Below are positions 35,286-42,999 of a stretch of DNA of 53,818 nucleotides, in pieces (positions within the stretch are counted from its first letter, which is position 1; every line of letters begins with the position of its first letter). The notes beneath the pieces are model-generated. The model did no database searches. It worked only from the letters and a program-made list of their open reading frames with translations, and was not told where the DNA came from. Position numbers and translations under genes: made by a program. Origin of the DNA: Massilia sp. BJB1822 (GTDB lineage Bacteria; Pseudomonadota; Gammaproteobacteria; Burkholderiales; Burkholderiaceae_D); the NCBI RefSeq assembly GCF_013369485.1, contig NZ_JABWEB010000028.1, positions 1 to 53,818 of the forward strand. Direction: 5' to 3'.

Positions 35286-35303
35286 TTTGTAACACTTTGT
35301 AAT
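35286..35303. promoter_or_regulatory. direct repeat resembling an OmpR binding site
   Basis: TTTGTAAC (35286-35293) and TTTGTAAT (35296-35303) are in direct repeat with 10-bp spacing, like OmpR sites, whose two halves each contain a TGTAAC-like core and bind two molecules in tandem. It is in the region between the divergent small secreted protein gene and ompR, about 80 nt before the ompR ATG, so autoregulation is likely. The identification is from pattern only. Confidence 0.6.
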
Positions 35304-35380
35304 GGGTCTGCCAAGTATTGTTTCCGGCGGCCATTATGACGTTACCATAGCGACATGAATCTGACAATTCCGACAGCATT

Positions 35381-36148
35381 ATGACTACGACTTCCACCGA
35401 ATCGAGCAACAGCGCAGGCAGCAACCATGGCCACCAAGCCAAGATTATGGTAGTGGACGACGACGTGCGTCTGCGCGATCTGCTGCGCCGCTATCTGACC
35501 GAACAGGGCTTCAATGTCTTCACCGCGGAAAACGCAACGGCCATGAACAAGCTGTGGCTGCGCGAGCGCTACGACCTGCTGGTGCTGGACCTGATGCTGC
35601 CCGGCGAAGACGGCCTGTCGATCTGCCGCCGCCTGCGCGGCGCGGGCGACCAGACGCCGATCATCATGCTGACCGCCAAGGGCGAGGATGTGGACCGCAT
35701 CGTGGGCCTGGAAATGGGCGCCGACGATTACCTGCCCAAGCCGTTCAACCCGCGCGAGCTGGTGGCCCGCATCGGCGCCGTGCTGCGCCGCAAGGCGCCG
35801 GACGAGATTCCGGGCGCGCCGTCGGAAACCCCGCAGACCTTCGAATTCGGCCAGTTCGTGCTGGACCTGGGCACGCGCACGCTGAAGAAAAACGGCGAGA
35901 CCGTGCCGCTGACCACCGGCGAATTCTCGGTACTGAAAGTGTTCGCGCGCCATGCGCGCCAGCCGCTGTCGCGCGAGAAGCTGATGGAACTGGCGCGCGG
36001 CCGCGAATACGAGGTGTTCGACCGCAGCCTGGACGTGCAGATTTCCCGCCTGCGCAAGCTGATCGAACCGGATCCATCGAGCCCGCTGTACATCCAGACG
36101 GTATGGGGACTGGGCTATGTCTTCATCCCGGAGGGACAGCCGCGCTAA
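35381..36148 (+). CDS. ompR: OmpR-family response regulator
   Basis: A 255-residue regulator. The receiver domain (about residues 22-135) has MVVDDDVRLRDLL, the phospho-Asp in LLVLDLMLPGEDG, and MLTAKGEDVDRIVGLEMGADDYLPKPF. The winged-helix DNA-binding domain starts near residue 150 (TFEFGQFVLDLGTRTLKKNGETVPLT) and ends VWGLGYVFIPEG. The length and the adjacent EnvZ-like kinase fit OmpR, which senses envelope or osmotic state and controls porin-type genes. The ATG at 35381 has no good ribosome site, so a weakly or differently initiated start is likely. The histidine kinase gene follows 18 nt later. Confidence 0.93.
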   Translation: MTTTSTESSNSAGSNHGHQAKIMVVDDDVRLRDLLRRYLTEQGFNVFTAENATAMNKLWLRERYDLLVLDLMLPGEDGLSICRRLRGAGDQTPIIMLTAKGEDVDRIVGLEMGADDYLPKPFNPRELVARIGAVLRRKAPDEIPGAPSETPQTFEFGQFVLDLGTRTLKKNGETVPLTTGEFSVLKVFARHARQPLSREKLMELARGREYEVFDRSLDVQISRLRKLIEPDPSSPLYIQTVWGLGYVFIPEGQPR

Positions 36149-36166
36149 GGTGCCCGGCAGCACCGC

Positions 36167-37531
36167 ATGAAGAAGCGCCTGTTTAAACTCCCCCGCCTGG
36201 CCTGGCTGAAAAGCGGTCTCTTTTGGCGCACCTTCCTGCTGCTCGGCGTGCTCACCACGCTGAGCATGTCGGCCTGGGTGGGCATGATCAGCATCGTCCA
36301 GCGCGAACCGCAAGTCCAGCAGATTTCGGCCCAGGTGATCTCCGTGGTCACCATCACCCGCGCCGCCCTCACCCACTCCGCCGTCGGCCTGCGCAGCGAA
36401 CTGCTGTTCGAGCTGGTCTCGAACGAGGGCATCCGCGTCTTCCCGATGGAGGAGGACGACGAGGTCGACCCGCCGCCCGACAATGCCCTGATGCCCGATA
36501 TCGAAGCCCTGGTGAAAGCCAAGCTGGGGGCCGATACGCGCTTTTCCTCGAGCGTGAACGGCGTGTCCGGCTTCTGGGTCAGCTTCAAGATCGACGACGA
36601 CGCCTACTGGCTGATGCTCGAGCGCGAGCGCATCCGCGGCCTGACCGGCATCCAGTGGCTGGGCTGGGCCGGCGTGGTCTCGATCGTCTCGCTGCTCGGC
36701 GCGGCCCTGATTTCCAGCCTGATCAACCTGCCGCTGGCGCGCCTGACGGCGGCCACGCGCGAATTCGCCCAGGGCAACCGCCCGCCGCCGCTGCCGGAAA
36801 AAGGCCCGCGCGAAATCCGCGAGGCGAACCGCAGCTTCAACCAGATGGTGGACGATCTGCAGCAGGTCGAATCGGACCGCGCCGTGATCCTGGCCGGCAT
36901 CTCGCACGACCTGCGCACGCCGCTGGCGCGCATGCAGCTGGAGGTGGAAATGGCCAATCTCTCGCTTGAATCGCGCGACGGCATCCAGTCCGACATCGCC
37001 CAGATGGACGCCATCATCGGCCAGTTCCTCGACTACGCCAAGCCGACCGAAGCCGCCACCTTCATCAATGTCGACGTGAAAACCCTGCTGGAGGAATGCG
37101 CGCATGAGGTATCCCGTCTGACCGACGTGCAGGTCAGCACCGAGCTGGCCGAACGCGCCCACGTGCTGGGCAACGCCACCGACCTGAAACGCGTGATCGG
37201 CAATCTGATCGAGAACGCGCGCCGCTACGGCAAGACGCCGGGCAAGGACGTGGCCGAAATCGAGCTGAAATGCAGCGTCAAAGGCATGCACACGGCGCGC
37301 CGCGTCACCATCGAGGTGAGCGACCATGGCGTGGGCGTGCCCGAAGAGCAGATCGCCCAGCTGCTCAAACCCTTCACCCGCCTCGATGCGGCGCGCGGCC
37401 AGGCCAATGGCGCCGGCCTCGGTCTGGCCATTGTCGAGCGCGTGCTGCTCAAGCATGGCGCGGAATTCAAGGTGCGCAACCGCCCCGGCGGCGGCTTGGC
37501 GATCCAGATCGCGATGCGCGCCATCGCCTGA
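36167..37531 (+). CDS. envZ: EnvZ-like sensor histidine kinase
   Basis: A 454-residue inner-membrane kinase. Two transmembrane helices (about residues 20-40 and 160-185) enclose a periplasmic sensor loop. A HAMP domain follows, then the H-box AGISHDLRTPLARMQLEVEM, the N-box with NLIENARRYGK, and GVGVPEEQIAQLLKPFTRLDAARGQANGAGLGLAIVERV. It should phosphorylate and dephosphorylate OmpR encoded just upstream. The HDLRTP box is the EnvZ type. The next operon is separated by an AT-rich inverted repeat. Confidence 0.92.
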   Translation: MKKRLFKLPRLAWLKSGLFWRTFLLLGVLTTLSMSAWVGMISIVQREPQVQQISAQVISVVTITRAALTHSAVGLRSELLFELVSNEGIRVFPMEEDDEVDPPPDNALMPDIEALVKAKLGADTRFSSSVNGVSGFWVSFKIDDDAYWLMLERERIRGLTGIQWLGWAGVVSIVSLLGAALISSLINLPLARLTAATREFAQGNRPPPLPEKGPREIREANRSFNQMVDDLQQVESDRAVILAGISHDLRTPLARMQLEVEMANLSLESRDGIQSDIAQMDAIIGQFLDYAKPTEAATFINVDVKTLLEECAHEVSRLTDVQVSTELAERAHVLGNATDLKRVIGNLIENARRYGKTPGKDVAEIELKCSVKGMHTARRVTIEVSDHGVGVPEEQIAQLLKPFTRLDAARGQANGAGLGLAIVERVLLKHGAEFKVRNRPGGGLAIQIAMRAIA

Positions 37532-37555
37532 TGAGTCATATCTTTCGGCAAAGCT

Positions 37556-37592
37556 GGCAAAAATAATTTACAATTTTTGAATTATTTTTGCC
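37556..37592. repeat. AT-rich perfect 13-bp inverted repeat
   Basis: GGCAAAAATAATT (37556-37568), an 11-nt loop, then AATTATTTTTGCC (37580-37592). The 13-bp stem is perfect. The base composition is far from the GC-rich surroundings. It lies 25 nt past the envZ stop and ends 5 nt before the candidate ECF42 -35 box. It may act as a terminator for envZ in either direction, or as a site near the promoter. Confidence 0.75.
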
Positions 37593-37597
37593 GGGCT

Positions 37598-37624
37598 TGT
37601 CGATTTCCGCCGGCGCGGACCGTC
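37598..37624 (+). promoter_or_regulatory. candidate ECF42-type promoter for the VOC-YciI-sigma operon
   Basis: TGTCGA (37598-37603), a 17-nt spacer, then CGTC (37621-37624). This matches what I recall of the ECF42 target promoter (TGTCGA in the -35 and CGA/TC in the -10). It is 59 nt before the first ATG of the operon that encodes an ECF42-type sigma, so self-activation is likely. Only this instance was found by eye. Confidence 0.7.
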
Positions 37625-37682
37625 GTGGGAATATGGAAGCGCAATGTGCGCTCTCCGCCAACCCTTGATAGGAGACTTCATT

Positions 37683-38183
37683 ATGAGCAAAGTAAACGCC
37701 ATTCCCGCAGACATGCACTCCCTGACCCCGCACCTGGTCTGCGCGGGCGCGGCCCAGGCCATCGAGTTCTACAAAAAAGCTTTCGGCGCCGTCGAAGGCG
37801 CGCGCATGCCCGGTCCGGACGGCAAGATCATGCACGCCCTGCTGCGCATCGGCGATTCCGCGCTGATGCTGATGGATGAGGCGCCGGCCTGGGGCTCGCT
37901 CGGCCCGATCGCGCTGAAAGGCTCGCCCGTCACCATCCACCTGTATGTGGAAGACGCCGACGCCACCTTTGCACGCGCCCTGGAAGCCGGCGCCACCACC
38001 AAGATGCCCGTCACCGAAATGTTCTGGGGCGACCGCTACGGCGTGCTGACCGACCCCTTCGGCCACTCCTGGTCAATCGCCACCCATGTGCGCGACCTGA
38101 CGCCGGAAGAGATCGCGGCGGCGGCAGCCGACGCCGCCAAGCACGGCGGCTGCGGCGAAGCGGGCCAGCAAGCATCCCAATAA
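37683..38183 (+). CDS. VOC (PhnB-like) protein, first gene of the ECF42 operon
   Basis: A 166-residue VOC-fold protein. It begins with LTPHLVCAGAAQAIEFYKKAFGAVEGARM and has GPIALKGSPVTIHLYVEDADATFARALEAGATTKMPVTEMFWGDRYGVLTDPFGHSWSIAT, the PhnB-like pattern that lacks a full metal set. The C-terminus is Cys/Gln-rich (HGGCGEAGQQASQ). The function is unknown. TAGGAGA precedes the ATG. It starts a four-gene operon that ends with the sigma factor, and is often seen with such sigma factors. Confidence 0.9.
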   Translation: MSKVNAIPADMHSLTPHLVCAGAAQAIEFYKKAFGAVEGARMPGPDGKIMHALLRIGDSALMLMDEAPAWGSLGPIALKGSPVTIHLYVEDADATFARALEAGATTKMPVTEMFWGDRYGVLTDPFGHSWSIATHVRDLTPEEIAAAAADAAKHGGCGEAGQQASQ

Positions 38184-38198
38184 GCCGAGGAGACTGCC

Positions 38199-38618
38199 AT
38201 GCGCTTCATGATTATCGTCAAAGCCAATGCCCGTTCCGAAGCCGGCGAAATGCCGTCGGAAGAGGCCCTGACCCAGATGGGCCGCTTCAATGAAGAGCTG
38301 GTGGGCGCCGGCGTGCTGCTGGCCGGCGAAGGCCTGCATCCCAGCTCGCGCGGCGCGCGCATCCGCTACCAGGGCAAGGAACGCGTGGTGATCGACGGTC
38401 CCTTCGCCGAAACCAAGGAGCTGGTGGCCGGCTTCTGGCTGATCCAGGTGAAATCGCTGGACGAAGCGGTGGAATGGATGAAGCGCGCGCCGATGGACGA
38501 CGGTTCGGAAGTGGAAATCCGCCGCGTCTTCGAGATGGAGGATTTCGGCGCCGCCATGACGCCCGAGCTGCGCGAACAGGAAGACCGCCTGCGCGCCCAG
38601 GTCGAAGGCGCTGCCTGA
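38199..38618 (+). CDS. YciI-type (DGPF domain) protein
   Basis: A 139-residue single-domain YciI/DGPF protein. It begins RFMIIVKANARSEAGEMPSEEALTQMG and has the namesake Asp-Gly-Pro-Phe in VIDGPFAETKELVAGFWLIQVKS. The family has a ferredoxin-like fold and unknown biochemistry; DGPF genes are classic neighbours of ECF42 sigma factors. A GAGGAGA site sits before the ATG, 15 nt after the VOC stop. It is the middle member of the operon. Confidence 0.93.
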   Translation: MRFMIIVKANARSEAGEMPSEEALTQMGRFNEELVGAGVLLAGEGLHPSSRGARIRYQGKERVVIDGPFAETKELVAGFWLIQVKSLDEAVEWMKRAPMDDGSEVEIRRVFEMEDFGAAMTPELREQEDRLRAQVEGAA

Positions 38619-38687
38619 GTATTTGCCGCAAACCGGCGCGCGCCCGCCGCGCGCCGAACCGTATGCCAACCGATACAGGAGGATGCA

Positions 38688-39386
38688 ATGCACTTTATGA
38701 TTTTGCGCCGGGCCGACGCCAGCACCGAGCAGGCTTCGTTCCCGCCCCCAGGCCTGACCGCCGCCCTGCCCGACGGCAAATGGCTGCATTCCAGCGAGCG
38801 TTCGGCGCGCATGAAGTACAACGGCAGCGCCTGGGAAGTCGAGCAAGGCCCCTTCCCCAATGCCCACGAGATGGTGGCAGGTTTCACCGTGATCGAAGCC
38901 AATGACCAGGCCGAGGCCATCGAGTGGGCCAAGCAATGGCCCACGGCCGACAACGAGGGCGAGTTCACGCTGGAAGTGCGCGAAACCGGCTGCACCAGCG
39001 GCTGCCTGGGTTTCGAGGCCAATGTGCCGCCCCAGCTCACGCCGTATATGGTGCTGCTGAAGGCAAACGAAAAACATGAGCGCGACGAGCACGTCGACCC
39101 CGCGCATATCGCCCTGATGATGCGCCGTAACGAGGAAGGCGTGCGCGCCGGCGTGATCCTGGCGGGCGAAGGCCTGAAGCCGGCGGCGCAAGGCGCGCGC
39201 GTGAAGCTCAGCGGCGGCCGCAATACCGTGATCGACGGTCCCTTCACCGAGATCAAGGAGCTGATCGCGGGCTACTGGGTGATCCAGACCGCGACCCGCG
39301 AAGAAGCCTATGAATGGGTGCGCAACTACCCCTTCCCCAACGGTCCCGATATCCAGATTGAATTGCGCGAGGTGGTGCGCCAGTGA
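38688..39386 (+). CDS. double YciI (DGPF) domain protein
   Basis: A 232-residue protein that contains two YciI-like halves. The first half has a degenerate motif (QGPFPNAHEMVAGFTVIEA; Asp changed to Gln), the second the intact VIDGPFTEIKELIAGYWVIQT. Between them is a Cys-containing linker (TGCTSGCLGFEAN). Two-domain YciI fusions are less common than single domains and may form an intramolecular dimer with one defective site. It has an AGGAGG ribosome site, and its stop overlaps the GTG start of the sigma gene (GTGA). Confidence 0.9.
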   Translation: MHFMILRRADASTEQASFPPPGLTAALPDGKWLHSSERSARMKYNGSAWEVEQGPFPNAHEMVAGFTVIEANDQAEAIEWAKQWPTADNEGEFTLEVRETGCTSGCLGFEANVPPQLTPYMVLLKANEKHERDEHVDPAHIALMMRRNEEGVRAGVILAGEGLKPAAQGARVKLSGGRNTVIDGPFTEIKELIAGYWVIQTATREEAYEWVRNYPFPNGPDIQIELREVVRQ

Positions 39387-40690
39387 CCAGCTCACAGGCC
39401 ATCCACCAGCGGCTCGATGCCGTCTGGCGCATCGAGTCGGCCAAGATCATCGCCGTGCTGACGCGCATGTTGCGCGACGTCGGCCTGGCCGAGGAGATGG
39501 CCCAGGATGCCCTGGTCAGCGCGCTGGAAATCTGGCCCGAAAAAGGCATGCCGGACAATGCGGCGGCCTGGCTGATGACGGTGGCGAAAAACCGCGCCCT
39601 CGATCACCTGCGCCACCACAAGCTGGCCCGGGACAAGGAAGCCGAGCTGACTTACGAGATCGAGGGTCTGCTGCAGGATGCCGCGCCCGACCTGGAAAAG
39701 ACGCTGGACGACAATATCGGCGACGATCTGCTGCGCCTGGTCTTCATCTCCTGCCATCCGGTGCTGCCGACCGAAGGCCGGGTGGCGCTCACCCTGCGCC
39801 TACTTGGCGGCCTGTCCACCGATGAAATCGCGCGCGCCTTCCTGGTGGCCGAGCCGACCATCGCCCAGCGCATCGTGCGCGCCAAACGCACCCTGGCCGA
39901 GAAGCGCGTGCCTTACGAGGTGCCGCGCGGCGCGGAGCTGGAGGAACGCCTGTCCTCCGTGCTGCAAGTGATTTACCTGATCTTCAACGAAGGCTATTCG
40001 GCCAGCGCGGGCGCTGACTGGATGCGCCCGGCCCTGTGCGAGGAAGCGCTGCGCCTGGCGCGCATCCTGGCCGGGCTGGCGCCGCAGGAACCGGAAGTGC
40101 ATGGCCTGGCGGCCCTGCTGGAAATCCAGTCCTCGCGCCTGCGGGCACGCTGCGACGCGCGCGGCCGTCCCGTGCTGCTGCTGGAACAGGACCGCTCGCG
40201 CTGGGACCAGCTCCTGATCGGACGCGGCCTGGCCGCGCTGGAACGCGCCGCCCGCCTGGATCGTCCGGCCGGACCCTATGTGCTGCAGGCGGAAATCGCC
40301 GCCTGCCACGCGCGGGCGCGTAAGGCCGAAGACACCGAATGGCTGCGCATCGCCGCCCTGTACCATACCTTGTCCGAACTGGCGTCCTCGCCGGTGGTGG
40401 AATTGAACCGGGCTGTGGCCGTATCCATGGCGTTCGGCCCGGCCGAAGGCTTGGCCGTGGCCGACACCCTGCTCGACGAACCGGTGCTGCGCAACTACCA
40501 TCTGCTGCCCAGCGTGCGCGGCGACCTGCTGTTCAAGCTGGGCAGGCTGGACGAGGCGCGCGCCGAATTCGAGCGCGCCGCCGGCATGACGCAGAACGAA
40601 CGCGAACGCGACCTGCTGCTGACGCGCGCCGCCACCTGCCACCGCCGCCTGCCGCCTACGCCGCCAGGGTCGGCGGCTCCAGCAGCTTAG
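39383..40690 (+). CDS. ECF sigma factor of the ECF42 type with long C-terminal extension
   Basis: A 435-residue RNA polymerase sigma factor. Region 2 spans about residues 15-80 (LAEEMAQDALVSALEIWPEKGMPDNAAAWLMTVAKNRALDHLR) and region 4 about 115-170. The extension of some 260 residues starts with YLIFNEGYSAS (DUF6596), followed by TPR-like helices, as in ECF42. No anti-sigma gene is in the operon, so the C-terminal extension may control activity, which is the known idea for this group. It starts with GTG overlapping the upstream stop. Its last 35 bp overlap the end of the convergent gene. Confidence 0.93.
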   Translation: MTSSQAIHQRLDAVWRIESAKIIAVLTRMLRDVGLAEEMAQDALVSALEIWPEKGMPDNAAAWLMTVAKNRALDHLRHHKLARDKEAELTYEIEGLLQDAAPDLEKTLDDNIGDDLLRLVFISCHPVLPTEGRVALTLRLLGGLSTDEIARAFLVAEPTIAQRIVRAKRTLAEKRVPYEVPRGAELEERLSSVLQVIYLIFNEGYSASAGADWMRPALCEEALRLARILAGLAPQEPEVHGLAALLEIQSSRLRARCDARGRPVLLLEQDRSRWDQLLIGRGLAALERAARLDRPAGPYVLQAEIAACHARARKAEDTEWLRIAALYHTLSELASSPVVELNRAVAVSMAFGPAEGLAVADTLLDEPVLRNYHLLPSVRGDLLFKLGRLDEARAEFERAAGMTQNERERDLLLTRAATCHRRLPPTPPGSAAPAA

Positions 40691-41132
40691 TCAGCAGCAG
40701 CTCGGTCGAACCGTAGCCGTAGAGGGAGTCGCTTTCCAGCCCCTCGGTTTCATACGGCACCGACACTTCCTTCTCCGGACGGGCCGGATCGTCGGCATAG
40801 GTGGCGCGCCAGGCCCGTTTCAAGGCGTCGGCGCGGCGGATGAAGACCGGCACCGGCCAGTCGGCGCGTTGCCATTCCTCGGCATCGCCGATCACGGGCC
40901 AGCGGCCGTTGGCCAGGGCCACGTCGCCGGTGCGGATGGCTTTCAGCGCATCCTGGGCCGTGAGGCCGGCCACCTCCTCCAGCGCGGGCACATCTTCGCG
41001 CTTCGGACCAAACAGGTAGGCCAGCATGATTTTCCCTTGCGGCGACAAGCGGGCTACCAATCCCGTGGCATAACCGCCATGCCTGAGCGGCACGGCAAAC
41101 CAGCTTCCTTCGCGGTAGGGCTTCAATCTCAT
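40656..41132 (-). CDS. Imm26-like protein
   Basis: A 158-residue soluble protein. The first 90 residues (YREGSWFAVPLRHGGYATGLVARLSPQGKIMLAYLFGPKR... RTGDVALANGRWPVIG) resemble Imm26 family immunity proteins, which protect against polymorphic toxins. No toxin gene is adjacent, so it is either an orphan immunity protein or a family member with another role. The stop lies inside the sigma factor gene, a 35-bp tail-to-tail overlap. The similarity is from memory of the family pattern. Confidence 0.65.
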   Translation of the reverse strand: MRLKPYREGSWFAVPLRHGGYATGLVARLSPQGKIMLAYLFGPKREDVPALEEVAGLTAQDALKAIRTGDVALANGRWPVIGDAEEWQRADWPVPVFIRRADALKRAWRATYADDPARPEKEVSVPYETEGLESDSLYGYGSTELLLTKLLEPPTLAA

Positions 41133-41160
41133 TCACTTCCTCTCATATGCAGCCACGGCG

Positions 41161-41460
41161 CTATTCATAGTGATATTGCGCCGCGATCGGACCCGCCTTG
41201 AACAGCGCATCCTTCATTTCCTTATCCAGTTTCGGATCGCGCCGGCGCACCCACTCCAGCAGCATGGCGATATGCTTGCGGGTGGCATCGCGCTGGCTGG
41301 CCATGACCAGTTTCAGCTCGGGATCGGTGCAAGCCTCGATGCGCTGGTTATGCAGATCCAGCTGCTCCAGCTTTTCGGCGAGGGAGCGCAAAGCGCGGTG
41401 CATATCGATCACTTGCGCGTTCAGATAATCGCGTTCCTCAATCAGTTCTTCCTGTGCCAT
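41161..41460 (-). CDS. short coiled-coil hypothetical protein
   Basis: A 99-residue soluble helical protein, rich in Glu, Leu, Arg and Lys (LNAQVIDMHRALRSLAEKLEQLDLHNQRIEACTDPELKLVMASQRDATRKHIAMLLEWVRR). I know no family. GGAG supports the ATG at 41460, and a promoter with TTGAGA and GACAAT at 17-bp spacing lies just upstream; the longer frame to 41583 would run through it. It converges on nothing; the Imm26-like gene follows on the same strand after 28 nt. Confidence 0.7.
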   Translation of the reverse strand: MAQEELIEERDYLNAQVIDMHRALRSLAEKLEQLDLHNQRIEACTDPELKLVMASQRDATRKHIAMLLEWVRRRDPKLDKEMKDALFKAGPIAAQYHYE

Positions 41461-41484
41461 GGCAGACTCCTTATCAATACAGGC

Positions 41485-41513
41485 ATTGTCGGCGTACGGC
41501 GCAGATTTCTCAA
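41485..41513 (-). promoter_or_regulatory. sigma-70-type promoter of the coiled-coil gene
   Basis: On the minus strand TTGAGA (41513-41508), a 17-nt spacer, GACAAT (41490-41485). It is 24 nt before the ATG at 41460. Confidence 0.7.
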
Positions 41514-41599
41514 GTCTAGCCGCTGAAAAGGATGGACGTCGCACGAAATGCGGCGCGATCGGGGATAATGTCCGCAGTTTCAACGAAAAGAGTTATCAA

Positions 41600-42757
41600 T
41601 TGCAGAACTTCGAATTCCACAACCCCACCCGCATCCTCTTCGGCCAGGGCCAGATCGCCGCCCTCGCCAAGCAGGTGCCGGCAGGCGCCAAAGTGCTGAT
41701 GCTCTACGGCGGCGGCAGCATCAAGAGCAATGGCGTGTATGACGAGGTCAAAGCCGCACTGTCCGGCCACACCGTGCTGGAATTCGGCGGCATCGAACCG
41801 AATCCGCACTACGAAACCCTGATGCAGGCGGTGGAACTGGTGCGGCGCGAACAGGTCGGCTTCCTGCTGGCCGTGGGCGGCGGCTCCGTCATCGACGGCA
41901 CCAAATTCATCGCCGCCGCGGCCCTGTATCAAGGCGAGGCCTGGGACATCCTCAGCAAAGGCGGCAAAGTGATCCAGTCCGCCCTGCCCTTCGGCAGCGT
42001 GCTGACCCTGCCCGCCACCGGTTCGGAGATGAACAGCGCCAGCGTCATCACCCGCCACGCCACACAGGAAAAACGCGGCTTCATGAGCCGTCACGTCTAT
42101 CCCGTCTTCTCCGTGCTCGACCCAGCCAAGACCCTGACCCTGCCTGCGCGCCAGGTCGGCAACGGCGTGGTCGACGCCTTCGTTCACGTCATGGAACAGT
42201 ACCTGACCTACCCGGCGCAAGCCCCGGTGCAGGACCGCTACGCCGAAGGCCTGCTGCTGACCCTGATCGAAGAAGGCCCGCAAGCCCTGAGCCGGCCCGA
42301 CGACCTGGCCGTGCGCGCCAATGTGATGTGGAGCGCCACCATGGCCCTGAACGGCCTGATCGGCGTTGGCGTGCCGCAAGACTGGTCCACCCATATGATC
42401 GGCCACGAGCTGACCGCCCTGTACGGCCTCGACCACGCCCAAACCCTGGCCGTCGTCCTGCCCGGCATCATGCAGGTCAAACGCGACGCCAAGCGCGCCA
42501 AGCTGCTGCAATATGCCGAGCGCGTCTGGGGCTTACGCGATGGCAACGAAGACAGCCGCATCGACGCCGCGATTGCCGCCACCAGAAATTTCTTCGAACA
42601 GATGGCCGTTCCCACGCGCCTGAGCGCCTACGGCCTGGACGCCAGCGCCATCGACGCCGTCGTCAACGCCCTCGAAGCCGCCGGCTCCGTGCACCTGGGC
42701 GAGCACCACGACATCGACGGCAACGCCACCCGCGCCGCCCTCACCCTCAGCCTTTGA
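41600..42757 (+). CDS. yqhD: iron/zinc-type alcohol (aldehyde) dehydrogenase, YqhD-like
   Basis: A 385-residue group III alcohol dehydrogenase that reduces aldehydes with NADPH. It begins LQNFEFHNPTRILFGQGQIAALAKQVP like YqhD, has the nucleotide segment LAVGGGSVIDGTKFIAAAA, and the metal-binding helix HELTALYGLDHAQTLAVVLPG. The start must be the TTG at 41600: AAAAGAG lies at a suitable distance, homologues begin at that point, and the upstream open frame overlaps a promoter of the opposite gene. The stop codon TGA (42755-42757) is the TGA of the TTTGATC box of the hairpin repeat. It likely detoxifies short aldehydes. Confidence 0.9.
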   Translation: MQNFEFHNPTRILFGQGQIAALAKQVPAGAKVLMLYGGGSIKSNGVYDEVKAALSGHTVLEFGGIEPNPHYETLMQAVELVRREQVGFLLAVGGGSVIDGTKFIAAAALYQGEAWDILSKGGKVIQSALPFGSVLTLPATGSEMNSASVITRHATQEKRGFMSRHVYPVFSVLDPAKTLTLPARQVGNGVVDAFVHVMEQYLTYPAQAPVQDRYAEGLLLTLIEEGPQALSRPDDLAVRANVMWSATMALNGLIGVGVPQDWSTHMIGHELTALYGLDHAQTLAVVLPGIMQVKRDAKRAKLLQYAERVWGLRDGNEDSRIDAAIAATRNFFEQMAVPTRLSAYGLDASAIDAVVNALEAAGSVHLGEHHDIDGNATRAALTLSL

Positions 42758-42828
42758 TCTTCCTCAACAAATGTCCACCCTTCGTGCCAGGCACCAGGGT
42801 GGACATTGCTTGATTTAGCGCAAACGGG
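42753..42828. repeat. hairpin repeat locus B (single unit)
   Basis: One hairpin unit at 42771-42806, ATGTCC to GGACAT, with loop CCAGG. It has an outer TTTGATC box on the left (42754-42760) and TTGATTTAGCGCAAACGG on the right. It is 1 nt shorter than the units at the other loci and its left stem is imperfect. It sits between the dehydrogenase stop and the TPP riboswitch, so the downstream gene's leader follows directly. Confidence 0.88.
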
Positions 42829-42849
42829 GGGCTTGTGGTAAGCTTCGGG

Positions 42850-42924
42850 CTTCGCTAGGGGTCCTGGAACGCTGTTCCGGGTGAGAGATACCCTTCGTAC
42901 CTGATCTGGATAATGCCAGCGAAG
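42850..42924 (+). promoter_or_regulatory. TPP riboswitch (THI element)
   Basis: The thi-box is clear: P1 CTTCGCT (42850-42856) pairs with AGCGAAG (42918-42924). Within it are GGGTCC, TGAGAGATACCC (42882-42893), ACCTGATCTGGATAATGCCAGCG and a P3 stem with TGGAAC/GTTCC. The core UGAGA is intact, though the usual C before it is a G. The element lies 76 nt before the TonB receptor ATG. TPP binding should lower expression of the receptor when thiamine diphosphate is plentiful. Confidence 0.96.
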
Positions 42925-42999
42925 GAAAGCGCAAAGTTGTCGTCTCCCCTCCTTTGAGTGCTCCTGCGTTGGCTTGTCCGCCGACTACAAGAGCACAAT

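Noticed and set aside
35342..37456. A 704-residue open frame opposite ompR-envZ
   Set aside because: It covers two clear genes on the other strand and spans their intergenic DNA; no recognisable domain.
39383..40690. An anti-sigma factor gene in the ECF operon
   Set aside because: No membrane or zinc-binding anti-sigma gene lies before or after the sigma gene; the neighbours are VOC and YciI proteins and an Imm26-like gene on the other strand.
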